Assembly (NCBI RefSeq): GCF_020382885.2
Contig: NC_058497.1
Span: 18,282,330-18,346,329, forward strand
DNA length: 64,000 bases
Reading direction: 5' to 3'
Source of the DNA: Scatophagus argus
Taxonomy: Eukaryota; Chordata; Actinopteri; Scatophagidae
Every line of letters starts with the position of its first letter. Within the stretch, counting starts at the first letter, position 1. This document shows, in pieces, positions 62,448-64,000 of this stretch. The translations under genes and the position numbers were made by a program. The notes under the pieces were generated by a model. It was not told the origin of the DNA. It did not search any database and saw nothing but the letters and a program-made list of their open reading frames with translations.

Positions 62448-64000
62448 GTAGAAAAATGCGTCCAGCTCCATTGTTTTATATGAGCAGGTATGCTTTGGTT
62501 CACATTTAAGCTAATGTCATGTTATTCAACTAAAGGGATTTTAATGATTTAATAAGTCCTTCCATCGCCTGTTTTGCCTGTTGAGAAAAGGCCTTTGTGG
62601 GACAGTAAACATGCCAGTCTAATAGAATAACACAATAACAGCTTGGCAGATGTTGCCTCCATCGCTGAGAAACCTCACTGTGAGATGTGCAATTCGATTA
62701 CAGCCACAAGTCCACACATGGGTGAGGATTTTGCTGCCCTGATGGACGAGAATAGAAACTCTTGAAGGGCTCGGTGATGAGAGGCACCTCACCCGTGAAG
62801 AGCGTGAATCCCAGTATTGCCTCCTTTCGCCTTGGAATTAAAGAAAATGTGAAATATCACAGCTTTGACTTAAAAGTCTCTGTTGAACCTTTGGGAGGAG
62901 TCAAGCATTCCTCACAATGTATATTCAAGGCTGGTCAAGATAAACTAACTAAACTACCTCTCCCATGTGCTAAAACAAAAGGAGGAACTTGGAAGAACTC
63001 AGATGCACCCTCTTTGAAGATGCATTTCATTGCATTTTCAAGAGTCAAGAATGTCATGAGACAATGTGCTCTTCGTTGTGAGTTTTAATGGAGTTGGCCG
63101 ACCAAGTTTTTCCATCAGTGGGAGGCTGAATGCTCGCTGTGTCTCGACCAGTCTGGTGTAAAAGGATTAAGCCAGCAGCCTGTAATAATGTGCTACCCTT
63201 TTTTCACATGACTGCCGTGTTTCTCCATCATGAGGAAAGATGAGTTGGAGCGGTCTTTTAAAGTGTTTGATTCAATTTTAACCTGATGGGAATGTTTTCC
63301 GAATTCCTTCATTGAGATGGATCATGTGCCGCTGTTATATAAAGCTGAGGGTGACGCAGAAGAAAGCAAGATGGCGTGGAATAGATTAAATAATGAGCAT
63401 TATTAATTTCCTTGCCTCAGGAGTACGCAGCAAAAAAACAAGACAACTTTATTTGTATAGCCCATTTTTACAAGCAGTTTGTCTCAAAGGGCTTTACATA
63501 ACATCATAGCAACATCCTCTGCCCTTCGACCCTCACATCGACTATGGAAAAACTCCCAGAAAAACCTTTAACAGGAAAAAATGGGGAAAAACCTCAAGGA
63601 GCAAACATTCAAACTAGAATAAAATAAAACAAAACAACAGGGGAGAGAATAACAGAATCATGCAATGTTTTGACTCCCAAGAGGAAACTTTTATCTCCTC
63701 ACTTGTGTTGTATCAAAATTTCAAGGCTCTACAAACTACGGCCTTTACATTTTAATTTAGGGCATTTAGTATTCTAACCCGAACTGAAACAAAATACCTC
63801 AAATGAGCTGATATTCATTAATGCATGTGTTGTGAGCGACTTGAAAACACAGAGCTGTGGTCTGTTTCCTCGCTGTCTGCCCTCCGCTTTATATTTCACC
63901 TCATATTTGGAGATTAGTGGTGCTCAAACCGAGTGTCAGACGGTGTCAGATTCTCCATTCACTGCAGCTTAAGCCAGGCATCGTCTTGTACGTATTCATC
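62448..64000 (+). other. sytl2: Sytl2 intron, as far as the window goes
   Basis: No further sytl2 exon is recognised here. The 108-codon frame at 62,762-63,088 shows no family similarity. A dispersed repeat lies at about 63,440-63,605. Confidence 0.6.
63440..63605 (+). repeat. High-copy teleost repeat
   Basis: The phrases 'caactttatttgtatagc', 'tcaaagggctttacata' and 'aaaaactcccagaaaaacc' followed by 'aaaatggggaaaaacctc' mark a well-known abundant teleost repeat of retrotransposon origin. It has no coding capacity. The class is uncertain. Confidence 0.7.

Overview
This window reads as nuclear DNA of a ray-finned (teleost) fish. The genes are split by GT-AG introns, the proteins are vertebrate-specific, and the spaces between genes are filled with repeat families known to be widespread in teleosts: Tc1-like elements, TTAA-flanked MITEs, tRNA-like SINE pieces, non-LTR retrotransposon tails and microsatellites. 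Almost all of the short open frames in the window are chance frames in AT-rich intergenic or intronic DNA.

Layout. About 1-23,640 shows no protein gene that I can support and holds scattered repeats. From 23,907 to 28,321 (minus) lies a complete 10-exon gene for a ZPLD1-like zona-pellucida-domain membrane protein. A second complete 10-exon gene at 30,827-35,429 (minus) closely matches ZPLD1 (cupulin). The two are a tandem duplicate pair with the same exon plan. About 6.5 kb of gene-free DNA follows, then a GC-rich, repeat-laden 5' leader (about 41,030-41,880) and the full picalm gene (41,881-57,107 plus, 3' UTR to about 58,590). Picalm encodes the clathrin assembly protein PICALM/CALM. I reconstructed 21 internal and upstream coding exons, two in-frame cassette exons among them, and two alternative C-termini. 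About 3.7 kb downstream, on the same strand, is the first coding exon of a synaptotagmin-like gene (best match SYTL2, 62,347-62,447); the rest of that gene lies beyond the window.

How the genes relate. Picalm followed by sytl2 in the same orientation agrees with the tetrapod order (PICALM, CCDC83, SYTL2); I see no ccdc83 between them. Both proteins act in membrane traffic: clathrin-coat assembly and endocytosis for PICALM, Rab27-dependent secretory granule docking for SYTL2. The ZPLD1 pair is transcribed away from picalm (head to head) and encodes secreted or membrane-released extracellular matrix proteins, so nothing suggests a shared pathway.

Most interesting points: the ZPLD1/cupulin tandem duplication with all 12 cysteines and furin sites kept; a 21-nt microexon in the duplicate; phase-1 cassette exons in picalm, one adding an NPF motif; and an alternative picalm exon that replaces the usual QFM end with a DPF-containing, KDFL-ending tail like that of the paralogue AP180. 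I found no CRISPR, operon or other novel multi-gene system; this is an ordinary vertebrate locus.
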